This document shows positions 39,701 through 52,492 of a DNA stretch of 64,000 nucleotides, one piece after another (within the stretch, counting starts at the first letter, position 1; each line of letters starts with the position of its first letter). The notes below the pieces were generated by a model, which saw only the letters and a program-made list of their open reading frames with translations, ran no database searches and was not told the origin of the DNA. The DNA is taken from contig CP126202.1 in the NCBI GenBank assembly GCA_030272155.1, positions 62,001 to 126,000 of the forward strand. Reading direction: 5' to 3'. Both the position numbers and the translations under genes were made by a program. The DNA is from Tetradesmus obliquus (taxonomy: Eukaryota > Chlorophyta > Chlorophyceae > Sphaeropleales > Scenedesmaceae).

Positions 39701-42130
39701 AACGAAGTCATGTTGGATCATGTACAGTGCCGCATACAGTGCAGAGTGCATGAAAACCTGCAATCTTCCCGACGCTTCCCCCGCTTCCAAATGCATGTTG
39801 CCTGCTTGCCACGGCTTCCCGCCTGCCCCACTGACATGCCCATGCTGTAACTTTGTGTTATAACATGTATATACACGCAAACGAAGGCATGTTGGGTCAT
39901 GTACAGTGCCACATACAGTGCAAGGTGCATAAAAACCTGCAATCTTCCCCCCACTTCCCCCCGATTGCAAATGCATGTTGCCTGCTTGCCACGGCTTCCC
40001 CCTGCCCCACTGGCATGCCCATGCTGTATATTTGTGCTATAAAAGGTAAATACACACAAACGAAGGCATGTTGGGTCATGTGCAGTGCCACATACAGTGC
40101 AGAACGCATGAAAACCTGCAATCTTCCCCCCGCTTCCCCCCGCTTCCAAATGCATGTTGCCTGCTTGCCACGGCTTCCCCCTGCCCCACAGGCTTGCCCA
40201 TGCTGTATATTTGTGTTATAACAGGTATATATACACATACGAAGGCATGTTGGGTCATGTACAGTGCCACATACAGTGCAGAACGCATGAAAACCTGCAA
40301 TCTTCCCCCCGCCTCCCCCCGCTTCCAAATGCATGTTGCCTGCTTGCCACGGCTTCCCGCCTGCCCCACTGACATGCCCATGCTGTAACTTTGTGTTATA
40401 ACATGTATATACACGCAAACGAAGGCATGTTGGGTCATGTACAGTGCCACATACAGTGCAAGGTGCATAAAAACCTGCAATCTTCCCCCCACTTCCCCCC
40501 GATTGCAAATGCATGTTGCCTGCTTGCCACGGCTTCCCCCTGCCCCACTGGCATGCCCATGCTGTATATTTGTGCTATAACAGGTATATACACACAAACG
40601 AAGGCATGTTGGGTCATGTGCAGTGCCACATACAGTGCAGAACGCATGAAAACCTGCAATCTTCCCCCCGCTTCCCCCCGCTTCCAAATGCATGTTGCCT
40701 GCTTGCCACGGCTTCCCCCTGCCCCACAGGCTTGCCCATGCTGTATATTTGTGTTATAACAGGTATATATACACATACGAAGGCATGTTGGGTCATGTAC
40801 AGTGCCACATACAGTGCAGAACGCATGAAAACCTGCAATCTTCCCCCCGCCTCCCCCCGCTTCCAAATGCATGTTGCCTGCTTGCCACGGCTTCCCGCCT
40901 GCCCCACTGACATGCCCATGCTGTAACTTTGTGTTATAACATGTATATACACGCAAACGAAGGCATGTTGGGTCATGTACAGTGCCACATACAGTGCAAG
41001 GTGCATAAAAACCTGCAATCTTCCCCCCACTTCCCCCCGATTGCAAATGCATGTTGCCTGCTTGCCACGGCTTCCCCCTGCCCCACTGGCATGCCCATGC
41101 TGTATATTTGTGCTATAAAAGGTAAATACACACAAACGAAGGCATGTTGGGTCATGTGCAGTGCCACATACAGTGCAGAACGCATGAAAACCTGCAATCT
41201 TCCCCCCGCTTCCCCCCGCTTCCAAATGCATGTTGCCTGCTTGCCACGGCTTCCCCCTGCCCCACAGGCTTGCCCATGCTGTATATTTGTGTTATAACAG
41301 GTATATATACACATACGAAGGCATGTTGGGTCATGTACAGTGCCACATACAGTGCAGAACGCATGAAAACCTGCAATCTTCCCCCCGCCTCCCCCCGCTT
41401 CCAAATGCATGTTGCCTGCTTGCCACGGCTTCCCGCCTGCCCCACTGACATGCCGGGCATGTCATGCCCATGCTGTAACTTTGTGTTATAACATGTATAT
41501 ACACGCAAACGAAGGCATGTTGGGTCATGTACAGTGCCACATACAGTGCAAGGTGCATAAAAACCTGCAATCTTCCCCCCACTTCCCCCCGCTTGCAAAT
41601 GCATGTTGCCTGCTTGCCACGGCTTCCCCCTGCCCCACAGGCATGCCCATGCTGTATATTTGTGTTACAACAGGTATATACACGCAAACGAAGGCATGTT
41701 GGGTCATGTACAGTGCCACATACAGTGCAGAGTGCATGAAAACATGCAATCTTCCCCCCGCTTCCCCCCGCTTTTAAATGCATGTTGCCAGCTTGCCTCG
41801 GCTTCCCGCTGCCCCACAGGCATGCCCATGCTGCAACTTTGTGTTATATCTGGTATATACACGAAAAAGAAGGTATGTTGGGTCATGTGAAGTGCCGCAG
41901 ACATGGCAGAGTGCATGAAAAAACCTGCAATCCCTCCCCCCCCTCCCCCCTGCGCCGGGGGGCGCCCCCCGCTTCCCTCCGCTTCTAAATGCATGTTACC
42001 AGCTTGCCACGGCTTTCCCCTGCCCCATAAGCATGCCCATGCTGCAATTATATGTGTCAACATGTATATACACGCAAAGGAAGGCTTGTTGGCTCATGTA
42101 TAGTGCCACATACAGTGCAGAATGCATGAA
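36715..42130. repeat. Higher-order satellite, ~180-bp monomers, about 30 copies
   Basis: Monomers share AAATGCATGTTGCCTGCTTG, CCACGGCTTCCC, a variable ATAACAGGTATATACAC part, GAAGGCATGTTGGGTCATGT, CAGTGCCACATACAGTGCA and AAAACCTGCAATCTTCCCCC. Five classes differ by diagnostic bases: C (CTGTAACTTTG, ATAACATG), A (ACTGGCATG, GTGCTATAA), B (ACAGGCTTG, TATATATACACATACG), D (AAAGGCATGCCCGTG, GATAAACAGG) and E (GTCATAACAGG, GAAGTCATG). From C at ~36950 the order is CAB CABDE CAB CABDE CAB CAB CAB C. CAB is ~539 bp; CAB+CABDE is 1440 bp and recurs almost perfectly. Monomers near 41.8-42.1 kb are degraded. Because the lengths are close to multiples of three, long open frames of up to 205 codons appear on both strands; none is believed. 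Confidence 0.95.
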
Positions 42131-43084
42131 AAGGCTGGGCACCTCCTTGTTAGGGGCCCCCCTCAACCGGGTTTGACATGTCTTGATGGTGGACGCAACG
42201 CCTTTGTGTCATTTTCAGTCAGTATCAAAGGGTTATAACGTGCATGCAGGTCAATCATTGCAATCACATGCAACATAATGCGTACTCACACACTATAATA
42301 GCCAGATCTGGCTTCTAGAAGGGTCCCCCAGACCAGCATGGCTACTTCAACTTCGATGTTCTGGTGCTTCTCCTCCTGTAGGAGTTCAAGTAGCTACTTG
42401 ATTTAGTATTACCTACATTCAAAACAGAACCTGGTCAGTGCCGCCCTTAGTAGCGAAGACTGCCTGGGGGGCCACGGCGGTGACGGCCTTCTGCTCCTTT
42501 ATAGTCAATGATATGCCGATGACAAGGTATGGCTTACAAGAAGACTATTATTATTATAGTCAATGGTACTCCTGGTTCTTTGCTGTGTTGTTGGTAACAA
42601 AGTCAGTCTGTCACCTCCAACAAAGACATGAAAAGTTGACAGTTTCCTCGCAAAGAAGCAGGAGCAGCAGTAGTGGTTGTAGTACATGTGTAGGTAGGGG
42701 ATGCATGTATGCCCGAATGTCGTTTTGATTTTTTACCGCTGCAGTGATAGGCTTATGTTGCCGACTGAATTGTTTTTATGTCGTCCTCTTTCAGACAACG
42801 GGCATGAAGATCCCCGTGAGTACAGCTGCAACTGTCGCTGTCAGGTGAGGCACGATGAGGCGGGCGAGTGGCTGAGGAACACACATTCAACAAGAGCATG
42901 ACGACGCCTGACTGCTGCGTGTGACTAGCCAGTTGGATTTTGTCCCCCTTGGTACCAAAAAGGAGCTGCGATGCAGTTGTAATGTCTGGATTGTTACATG
43001 GCGGGGAACAACGCGCATTGCGCAACATCGAGCAGCTGCTTGGCAAACCCATAATCAATCCAGCACATTAAATTGCACCAACGA
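42131..43084. other. Flank between satellite and PLAA 3' end
   Basis: No recognised gene. AT-rich for this window, with short direct repeats around 42540-42600. A minus-strand TGTAA (TTACA at 42994-42998) lies 87 bp beyond the PLAA stop and is its likely polyadenylation signal. Confidence 0.6.
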
Positions 43085-45403
43085 TCACCGCAGCAGCGCA
43101 GCCACCTCCTGCGCCACTGCACCCAGCTTGCCGCCCGTCCCCGCCCAGCGCGCAACCTGCGCCCCCATCCCCAAATCGCCCGCCACGCCAGCCACCTCAG
43201 CCCCGCCAGCAGCCACCAGCGTGCCCAGCGCCAGCAGCGCCCGCTGCGCCGCATCACTTTCTTCTACCGGCAAGCTCGTCAGCAGCTCCTCTAGGCCTGA
43301 CAGCAGCTGCATGGCGCCCTCCGCGCTCACGCCGCTGCTGCTGCTCGCGCCGCCAGGGCTGCCCGCAGCAGCAGCGACCGCATAATTCAGCAGGAGTGTT
43401 GCCGCGCTGAGCCGCACGCCTTTGCTAGCCCCGGGGCCGCCGGCAGCGCAGCAGCCGGCAAAGCCGTCCAGCAGCAGCTCCCGGTTGGCCAGCGCCCAGG
43501 CGCGCAGAGAATCTGCTTTGAAGCAGTTTGCAGCCAGGCGCAGGCCCGTCTGCAGCGCTGGCGCCAGCTCGGAGACAGCAGCCGCCGCCAGCGCGCCAGA
43601 GAGGCCGCCGAGTGTCGGCGCTGACATGCTGCCGGCAGCAGCAGCGAGTGCGTCGGCTGCTGCGGGGTGCAGGGCCAGGCAGCGCGCTACATCCAGGCCG
43701 GGGAAGAGCTGCGCGGCTGGCCAGCGCAGCAGGTTGCCTGCCAGGGTGAGGGCTTCTTCTGAGAAGGCTGCTGACACTGCTGCTGCTGCTGCTGCTGCTG
43801 CTGGGGTGGCTGCCACTGCTGCTGCCAGGCCGTGCAGCAGCTCATCCAGTGGGCCTGCACGGCAGCAGCAGCAGCAGCAGCAGTAGCACGGCAGCAGCAG
43901 GAGAAGCAGGGCACATGAAGGCCAGTCAGCAAAAAGCCAAAAAGCACATGCGTCTGCTGCACACGCATTGCATCTGCCTGAATGAATGCTGCCGGGGTGC
44001 TGACGAAGCTGCCAGGCACGACACATTGAGCGCGCAACACAGCTCCTGCAACAAGCTCCTGCAACCTGACTTCAAACCCCTTGACCTGTGCCTAAACAGA
44101 AAAGCAGTAGCCAACCACATGCACAGCAGGCAGATGCGCCTCACCTCCTGCCGCTGCCTCCTCTTCCCCAATCAGTGCGGCAGGAGGCACGTCATCCGCA
44201 TCTGCCAGTTGCGCAGAGAACTCCAGCAGCTTGCGGCGCAGCGCGTCAGGTGGCGGCGCAGCATCAAACAGCATGTAAGCCCGCGCAGGCAGCTGCCGCT
44301 CCTGCTGTTGCTGCTGCTGGGCCCTGCTGCTGCTGCTGCTGCCAGTGAAGGGGTCCACGCCGCCCCCTGTAACATCCATAGGGAATGCTGCTGCTGCTGC
44401 GCTGCTGCCGGCAGCGTTGCCGAAGTATGGCGGCGGGCGCTGCTCTGCTGCCGCGCTGCTGCTGCCGCCTGTGAATGGGTCGCAGAAGCCTCCCGTGATG
44501 GGCATGTCTGCTGTGCTTGGGGCGGGGCCCTTGGCGCCCGTGTTGTCGATGATGAACTTGACGATCTGCAGGCCGGGTCACAGGGGCAGTGGAGGGCAAG
44601 CGTCAGCTGCTGCTGTGTGCCACTCATGATAGCTGACTTGTGCCAGCATAGCGCGCTAAGCCAATACAATCACCGGTATCCCACTGAGCTGCGCCAGTAA
44701 CATGGCCATGCTGCTGATTGTACAGGGTGTTTAGCCACACCCAGCACACACCTGCTCTTTTGAACTCAGCAGGCAGCTCATGCTGCTCAGAAACCTGTCA
44801 GCAACTAGGTAAGGGTTTTCTCCCGCGTCCAGCGCCAGCTTCAGCTTTGCGCCGCAACACAAAACATGCTGGCCCCTCTGACTATGCTGTGCCACAACAC
44901 AAAGCAACACACCACGACCCCCCATGCTGGTACAAAGCAAAACTGAACAATTGAACCCTGGCCCCAAAACACCGCACACACCTGCTCTTTGAACTCAGCA
45001 GGCAGCTCATGCTGCTCCAGAAACCTGTCAGCGACAATATAAGGGTTTTCTCCCGCGTCCAGCGCCAGCTTCAGCTTTGCGCCGCTGTCCATTTCCACGT
45101 CAAACACGTGGTCCCACTCCCTGCCAAGGTAATACTTGCGGCCGCTGCTGATCGAGCCTGCAGCAGCAGCAGCAGCAGCAGCAGCAGCACCAGTGTCAGC
45201 ACCAGTGTCAGCAGATAGTCATCTCCACATCAAACCCGTGGCATCACTCTCTGCCCAGGTAATACTTGCGGCCGCTGCTGATTGAGCCTGCAGCAGCAGC
45301 AGCAGCAGCAGCACCAGTGTCAGCAGATATTCATCTCCATGTCAAATAAAGTGGTCCCACTCGCACCCCAGGTGCCCGTTGCGGCCGCTGCTAATCCAGC
45401 CTG

Positions 45404-45441
<38 letters not shown>

Positions 45442-47563
45442 GTAGCAGCAGCAGTAGCAGCAGCAGCAGTGGGATCCTCCCCCTCCACATTTCAACCTGC
45501 CCACCCTTGATCAGACCCCACCCCTACCCCTCACTCACGTCTCACCCACCTGGCTCAGGCGCGTCAAGCACTGTGCCAGCTAGCCCCCATGCACCCAGAA
45601 GGAGCAGCACATCTGTACATCTGATATGCCAGCAGCCATGCTGGCGAGAAGGCCTACCTTCTAGATCTGAGTCCGCATTAAGTTGCATTGCTGCTGTCGC
45701 GAAATGCAATGTCTTTCCTGCAACTCATACTGCCTCTCCCGTGCCCACCCAAGCCCCATGTTCACCCCGCACCCCTCACCCACCTGGCTCAGGCGCGTCC
45801 ACCACTGTGCCGATCTTCTCCCACACACCTTGGCGCATCTGGTGACATCTTGCCTCACTGCTCTGCCAGTTGCCCCATCAGCACCTACCGCTCTCCCACC
45901 CACCCCGCCGCTGTACCTACCCCGGGCCCGCCCCCAACCCACCTGGCTCAGGCGCGTCCACCACTGTGCCGATCTTCTCCCACACGCACGCGCCAGCATC
46001 CCAGCCGTACGCGGCAATGCTGCCGTCGCCCTCCCGCACAATCTTGGTCTCCCCATCCTTGCTGCCAGGCTGCGCCAGCTCAAATGCTTCAGCGATCTTC
46101 ACGCCGGGCGGCAGGCCTGCAGCAGCAGCAGCAGCAGCCTCTGCACCGCCTGCTGCTGCTGCTGCTGCTGCTGCGTCGCCGCTGCCGCCTGCTGTTGCGC
46201 TGCTTGCTGCTGCTGCTGCTGCCTTGCGCTCCTCGAGCATCTTGTCGTAGGCTGCTGCCGCATCCGCAGGTGCCTGCATGGTGCAGCAGCGGTAACAAGG
46301 CAGGGCATCAGCGTAAGCATGGCATGAGCAATAGCCTTGATACATAAGCCTTGTCTTGGGCTGCTGCTGCCTCCGCAGGTGCCTGCGCGGTACAGGTGCC
46401 GATCAACAACAGCTACACAGGATGCGCAGCAACACGCAAGCATGCATTGTCATGGTGCAGCAGCGGTAACAAGGCACGGCATCAGCGCAGCAACACGCAT
46501 GCATGCATTGGCATGGCTGGGTGCACAGCCAACTCTGTCCTGTTGCCTGCTGCGCCCTGGCAGGCTGCTGCTGCCGCCAACCAGCATGCCAACTGCGCCG
46601 ACATGCGATCACTGCACATCACATTTGCCATCGCCGCCAGCAGCACACAGCTGCAAGGCAACCGCATGCACCGCTGACACCGAACATCACGCGCAGCACA
46701 TCAGCGCGCAACAGCACACCAGCAGGCCCCCACCTGCCACGCCTCGTCAGGGCTCCACACGCGCGCCACTGCATCGCTGCAGCCGCTGACCAACCTGCGG
46801 CTCCCCTGGCGGGCCCCACACATCAACCATCCCAGCCTCCGCACCTGGCGCTCTGCAGCACAGCATCACTGCGTGCAAATCCACACCCCACACCCTCATA
46901 CAGTTGTGCTCCACAGTCCCCACCTGCCGCGCCTCGTCCGCGCGCCACACGCTCGCCACCACCCAGCTCCTTTCCCACCAACCTCGCCCCGGCAGCTCCA
47001 AGGCAGCCGTACACCAAAATAAAGCGACAACCACCGGCAGTCCCGCCTGGTGCGGCCGTGCTCTACAGCAGAACATGAGTGTGCCCAAATCCACACCCCA
47101 GACCGCTAACAGTCATACCCAAACCTTCGCACCTGCCGTGCCTCGTCAGAGCTCCACACGCGCGCCACTGCATCGCTGCAGCCGCTGACGAGGTCGCCTG
47201 CTGGTGTGAAGGCCACCGCCTAGCTCCTTTCCCACTGACACCCGCCCCAACAGCCCCAAGGCAACCGCACACCGAAGTGAAGCGACAACCACCCGCAGTC
47301 CCGCCTGGTGTGGCTGCGCTCTACAGCAGAACAATTGTGTGCCCAACTCCACACCCCCACACTCCCAACAACAACAGTCGCACACCAACTTTCCCACCTG
47401 CCGCCCCTCGTCAGAGCTCCACACGCGCGCCACTGCATCGCTGCAGCCGCTGACGAGGTCGCCTGCTGCTGTGAAGGCCACCGCCCACACGCAGCCGGGG
47501 TGGGGGATGGTGGCCAGGCAGGCGCCCGACGCGTCCCACAGCCGCACTGTGTTGTCCTCGCTG

Positions 47564-47599
<36 letters not shown>

Positions 47600-49378
47600 G
47601 CACGGCGCTTGTGGAGTGGCAGCGGCTCAAAGAGGGAAGCAGGAGGGTGAAGGCACAGCGGAACCACCCACCCAAACACTTGTGAAGTACATGGCAACAT
47701 GAACAACCGTACTGTGTGCAGCACTGGCTACGGCATTGCCATGCTGCACTTCAGGCGATGGGGCCGCTGCCGTGGCCGCCATGGTATGAACCATGGCAGC
47801 GGGCACGAGTGTCAAGAGACAAGGGAAACCCGTAACAAAACACTGCTGCAAATACAACACCTGATGCGATGCGCCCGCGGGCTGTCGCCGCCACACTGTA
47901 GATGATGGCGGTGTGCCTACGCCGCAGACGCACCAGGAAGTTCATACAAAACTCCTGCTGCAAACCAAAGCAACGCGCACCTGACGCGATGCGGCCGCCG
48001 GCTGTCGCCGCCACGCTGTAGATGATGGCGGTGTGCCCCAGCAGCTCCGCCAGCACCTCGCCCTGGCCGCTCCACACGCGCAGGCTGCAGTCGTGGCTGC
48101 CCGACACAAAGCCCAGCCCAGGCAGGATGGCCACACCCCTGCAGGTTTCAGCACAGCGGTTTAGCACAGAACAGCATAGTTGGGGCACAGCCAGATGTTG
48201 CAGCGAGCAGTCGTGACTGCCAGAGACGAAGCCCAGCCAGGCAAAATGGCCACACCCCTGCAGGTTTGAGCACAGCAGTCAGGCACAACAGTTGGTGCAC
48301 AACCGGTTGAGGCACAGCAACTGGCTGCCTGACAAGAAGCGCAGCCCAGGCAGGATGGCCACACCCCTGCAGGTGCAGCGCGGCAGCTCGGCACAGTCAG
48401 GGCACTGACTGTTGGGCAAATGCCCAGCTGCTAAGAAAATGTGCAGAGCACAGTGCAGAGCACAGTGCAGTGAGCAGCACGAAGCCCACAGGATGGTCAC
48501 ACCCCTGCAGGAGACGCACAGCGATTGCGCTCAGCTGGTTAGGCGGCAACTGGGCAGCAACTGTTGGTGATGTGCTCAGCCAATACAGTATGAAGCCCAG
48601 CCCGGGCAGCATGGCCACACCCCTGCAGGTACGACACAGCAGGTACACCACGCACAGTTGAGATGTGCACGTGCAATTACGGCACTTGGTTTGGCACAGC
48701 AACGAGCCCAGCTGCAGGCCCTCAGATGCTGCTACTACAAAAGCATGATACCTATCGACGGTTGCGCAACTTGGTGTGCAGTTGTGTGTGTTGTCGACAC
48801 TGGCAACTGCACACCACGTTGCTCAATCGTCCACCTGGCACTGGTGCATGGCCCTTGTACAATGCCCGGCAGCTGCTGCCAGCCCACACCAGCACCACCA
48901 CGACATTCAGCTGCGCCCCACCTCACTGTCTCCGTGTGCCCCTTGCGCACTGCGGTGCAGCTGCCCCCGCCCAGCGCTGCAGCGTGGTTGCGCAACTTGA
49001 TGTGCAGTCGTGTGTGAAATCAACACTCCTAACTGCACACCACGTTGCTCAATCGTCCATCGCGGCGCATCGGCCCTTGCACACTGCCCTGCAGCTGCTG
49101 CCAGCCCACACCACGAGAATCACCACAACAACCAGCTGCGCCCCACCTGACTGTGTCTGTGTGGCCTTTGTACACCGCGGTGCAGCTGCCCCCTGCCCAG
49201 CGCCGCAGCGTGGCGTCCCCACTGCCACTCAGCAGCTGGCCGTCCTCAGTCACAGCCAGGCACAGCACGGGGCCCTCATGGCCCAGCAGCGTGCCTGCAG
49301 GCTTGCCCCCGCGCCACAGCCGGATGCTCCTGCAGAACACACGCAGCACAAAGTGGCGCCAACACGTAATCACTGCTG

Positions 49379-49423
<45 letters not shown>

Positions 49424-51425
49424 AGTAGTCGTTTCAACGGCCACCTGAGAAGCTGCCTGCTGCTGCTGCTGCCTGCTGCAGCCTGCTCTCAAACCAAACC
49501 CAAATTACCGCCCCCGCTCACTTGTCGACTGATGCAGACGCGATGTCGCAGTTGGGCTGCTGCTGCAAGTGCATACCACAGCTGCTGCTGCTGCCCCTGC
49601 TGAGGTTGCACAGGCACGCCCACTCACTTGTCGACTGATGCAGACACGATGTCCCCGTTGGGCAGCACCACCACTGCCGTGACCTGGTACTCGTGCCCGG
49701 TCAGCTTGTGCACGGGCGCAGCAGTCGCCACATCCCACACCATCACCACGCCATCAAACGAGCCTGCAGCAGCAGCCGGCAGCACAGCAGGGGCATCAGC
49801 CGTTGGCAACAGCCAGCAGCACAGCAGGGGCATCATGTAAGGCCAGGCCTGGCCAGGTGCAGCATCAGCTGCAGGCCTGGGCAGCCGCTGCTGCCTGCAC
49901 CATACACAGCACGACTGCCTGACAACATGTGCAGCAGCCAGCAGCACAGCAGGGTGCCTTGTGAGGCCAGATCCGCACTGCGTCGTCAGCTGCAGGCCTG
50001 GGCAGCCGCTGCTGCCTGTGCCATGTGCAGCGCAAGTGCCTGACAGCATGTGTGTGCTGCCGGTTCGCAGTTGCTGCTGCTGCTGCTTTGCACGTCTGCA
50101 AGTTGTCCAGTGTTACCCCCGGCTTGTTGTGCACAGCGCTGCAGCGCACAGGCTGTTGAACATCATGACCTGCCCTGCCTGCCTGCCTGCCCCACCAGGG
50201 GAGCCTGTGTGCTGCCACAGGCAGTTGCACTGTGGCACCCCTAGCTGCTGGCTGCTGCAGGAACACACATGCATCCAGCTGCTACATTATGGCGCCACTG
50301 CACTGCAAGCACCCATCACGCAAGTGGCACACGTGCTGCTGCTGTGCAGTGGCTGCTGCAGCTGACATGCACCAATTAAAGGAACAACCACTCTGGAAGA
50401 AACCTAACGCTGCTGCTGCTGCTGCTGCCACTGCTGCTGCTGCTGATGTGGCCGGCACACCTCACGATGGCTCCGTTTGGCACGTCCGGCAGCAGTCCGG
50501 GCGCTGCCACCGCTGCTGCTCTCTCACTGCTGCTACCACTGCTTGCACTGTTGCTGCTGGTGTGGCCACCGCACCTGATACGATGGCTCCGTTGGGCATT
50601 TCTGGCAGCAGTCCGGGCGCTGCATACGTGACCGCGCCCACATACTTGGTGTTACCCACCTGGCAGGTGCAGCAGTGGCAAGCCAGCACACAGCACAGCC
50701 ATTGTTGACATCTAGTACAACATGTGATCTCATGCGTGCATAAGCGCATGTAAGCTGTAAGCCAATCACATAGCCATCCTCTGCATAACGCGCGGATAGC
50801 AGCAGATGCAGACATGCAGAGGCACACAGGCTGCACTGGATGATTGCCCCTATTTTGAACTAGAGGAGGGGGGGGGGGGGGGGGGAGGATGTGTGAGAGT
50901 CAGGTTGAGATCGAGATCCCAGGTCCAGACCCCGGTGGCCAGCCGTGCGACAGGAAGTCTGTGGAAGTCAGGGTCCTCCGGTGGGAGGACTCGCCCAGTA
51001 CAGGTGGACTGGGGCCACAGCACAGCAATGCAGGCCAGCCGGATGCATCCATGCAGCACACTCCCCAGCAGCTGCAAGCAGTCAACGCATAATCCACAGA
51101 CAAATGGCTTCTGCTGCCGCATTCCTGCGCTGCCCCTTGTCAACAGCAGCAGCATCAGCAGCATCGTACCAAGGTGTGCACCAGGGAGTAGCTGGTGGGC
51201 GAGTCCTCTGCCCAGATCTTGATGGTGGTGTCTCGTGATGACGTTACGATGCCCAGGTCGCCCACGCACACGCTTCTGACCTGCCATTGCAGCAAGCCTG
51301 GCGTCAGGGGCTGTGCTGCTCACAGGCCAAGGTACAGTACCAACCGAACATGTGCTTTGACAGCTCACGTCCTCCTGGTGGCCGATAAGCTCGCAACGTA
51401 GTTTGTATGAGACTTCAGGTTCCAT
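43085..51425 (-). CDS. PLAA: PLAA/Doa1 (Ufd3): WD40-PFU-PUL ubiquitin-binding Cdc48 cofactor
   Basis: Eleven minus-strand exons join in phase: 51425-51369, 51280-51170, 50659-50575, 49763-49628, 49329-49147, 48138-47981, 47564-47398, 46273-45943, 45157-44982, 44565-44145, 43854-43085 (864 residues). N-terminal seven-blade WD40: CELIGHQEDVRSVCVGDLGI, SSRDTTIKIWAEDS, GSFDGVVMVWDVATAAPVHK, SASVDKSIRLWRGGKPAG, GSGDATLRRWAGGSC, SGSHDCSLRVWSGQGEV, SEDNTVRLWDASGACLA. PFU (about 380-470): DGETKIVREGDGSIAAYGWD, WEKIGTVVDAPEP, KYYLGREWDHVFDVEMDSGA, then VKFIIDNTGAK. PUL fills the last ~290 residues (PLDELLHGLAAA, ALTLAGNLLRWP, LRLAANCFK, LNYAVAAAAGS). In yeast and animals this factor hands ubiquitinated proteins to Cdc48/p97. 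Poly-Ala and poly-Gln insertions follow the PFU. Introns hold repeated copies of most exon edges. Confidence 0.92.
44728..44860 (-). repeat. Copy of PLAA exon-9 end
   Basis: About 110 bp from CACACACCTGCTCTTTTGAA to CAGCTTCAGCTTTGCGCCGC repeat the 3' half of exon 9 (true 44982 upward), with the same donor. A one-base loss (GCTCAGAAACC for GCTCCAGAAACC) and one extra T break its frame. Confidence 0.88.
45240..45405 (-). repeat. Two copies of PLAA exon-9 start
   Basis: CAGGTAATACTTGCGGCCGC plus TGCTGATTGAGCCTGCAG at about 45258-45295 and a weaker copy at 45370-45404 repeat the exon-9 start and acceptor. Each is followed on the plus strand by (CAG)n. Confidence 0.88.
45540..45840 (-). repeat. 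Two copies of PLAA exon-8 end
   Basis: CACCCACCTGGCTCAGGCGC and GTCCACCACTGTGCCGATCT recur at 45543-45580 (degraded) and 45779-45835, before the true edge at 45943. Confidence 0.87.
46733..47215 (-). repeat. Three copies of PLAA exon-7 end
   Basis: CACCTGCCGCGCCTCGTC and following CACACGCGCGCCACTGCATC with CTGCAGCCGCTGACGAGG occur at 46733-46794, 46920-46962 and 47132-47215, before the true edge at 47398. Spacing is about 190-265 bp and all keep the donor. Confidence 0.9.
48232..48629 (-). repeat. Four copies of PLAA exon-6 start
   Basis: GGCAGGATGGCCACACCCCT plus GCAGG, the exon-6 start and acceptor (true edge 48138), recurs at about 48232-48265, 48343-48374, 48488-48511 and 48600-48629. 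Exon-6 end copies lie on the other side at 47862-47915. Exon-5 end is copied at 48912-48985 and exon-4 end at 49513-49560. Confidence 0.9.
50867..50886 (+). repeat. Long G run
   Basis: An almost pure run of about 19 G on the plus strand lies in PLAA intron 2. It is C-rich in the PLAA pre-mRNA sense. Confidence 0.9.
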
Positions 51426-52071
51426 TTTAGCAGCTGATCAGAAGGTCCGCGCTAATGCAACCGAATCACCACATGCCCAGTCGCAACGTACAAAGCACTT
51501 AACCGTGTATATACGCCAGATTTTCAAACATGAACAAATCAAGCAGAGCATCATACGCTGCGAAACACAGGTGGTTAGTACTCCCGTGCTGTCACTGACA
51601 TTTGAGCGGTGGGCGGGCGCTTGCCAGCCTGTGATGAAGGCCACGGGCGCGACAAGGCGTATGCAGCAAGCCCAATTGGGCTGCGATCAGCTTCGTACGG
51701 TGCCGAAGGTGTGAACACACGCCGCTGCAGGTCACAGCACCGAATAGAGCCAATCAGCACAGTCTTATAGCGCGTAGCTAATCACTCACGGCATTTACAT
51801 CAGAACACAGGTGAGGTTATGTTGAGGCTCTGCCGGGTGCGATGCCTCTCAGCGCGGTTTGCCTGCTTTTGGTGCTGCTACTGCTCATGATGTTGATCCA
51901 GTCTTACATTGTCTTCATACTCGTGATGCCGCCCCCACATCAATTTGCTGCACCTGCTCATCCTTCCTGCTCGCTGCTGGCCCTGCTGCTGCCCCTGTCA
52001 CTCCCCATGCTGCACCTACCCCAGGCACCCCGCCCTGCAGCTGACTGCCTCTGTACACAACAGCAGCAACC
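51426..52071. promoter_or_regulatory. Divergent promoter region, PLAA / importin
   Basis: The two start codons (51425 minus, 52072 plus) are 646 bp apart and face outward. No TATA box is convincing. It must hold both promoters; any shared control is inference. Confidence 0.5.
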
Positions 52072-52316
52072 ATGAGTGCGGCAGATGTGCAGGCTGTCAT
52101 CGGCAGCCCTGCAAACTTCGAGCTGCTGGTGATGCAGCTGCTGTCAGCAGACAACACGGGCCGCAAGCAGGCCGAGGCTGTGTACGAGGCGCTCAAAGCG
52201 CACGCAGACCCCTGCCTCACGCTGCTGCTGCGCTGCCTGCGCTCCAGTGAGAAGGTGGAGAGCCGCTCCTTCTGCGCCATCATGCTGCGCAAGGTGGGGA
52301 CCGCTGCAGTGGGGGG

Positions 52317-52348
<32 letters not shown>

Positions 52349-52460
52349 CTATTGGTAATGTTCACGGGCATGCCTGCATGGCACGCGTCACTGTTACCAC
52401 TGCAGCTCCTTCTGCGCCATCATGCTGCGCAAGGTGGGGGCAGTGGGGGTGGCGCTGCTG

Positions 52461-52492
<32 letters not shown>

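Noticed and set aside
36692..42063. Dozens of open frames up to 205 codons on both strands (GSGGKIAGFHAFCTVCGTVHD-type Cys/Gly-rich repeats)
   Set aside because: They are satellite translations. Monomer lengths near a multiple of three keep all frames open, and both strands are equally open. No splice, start or family evidence.
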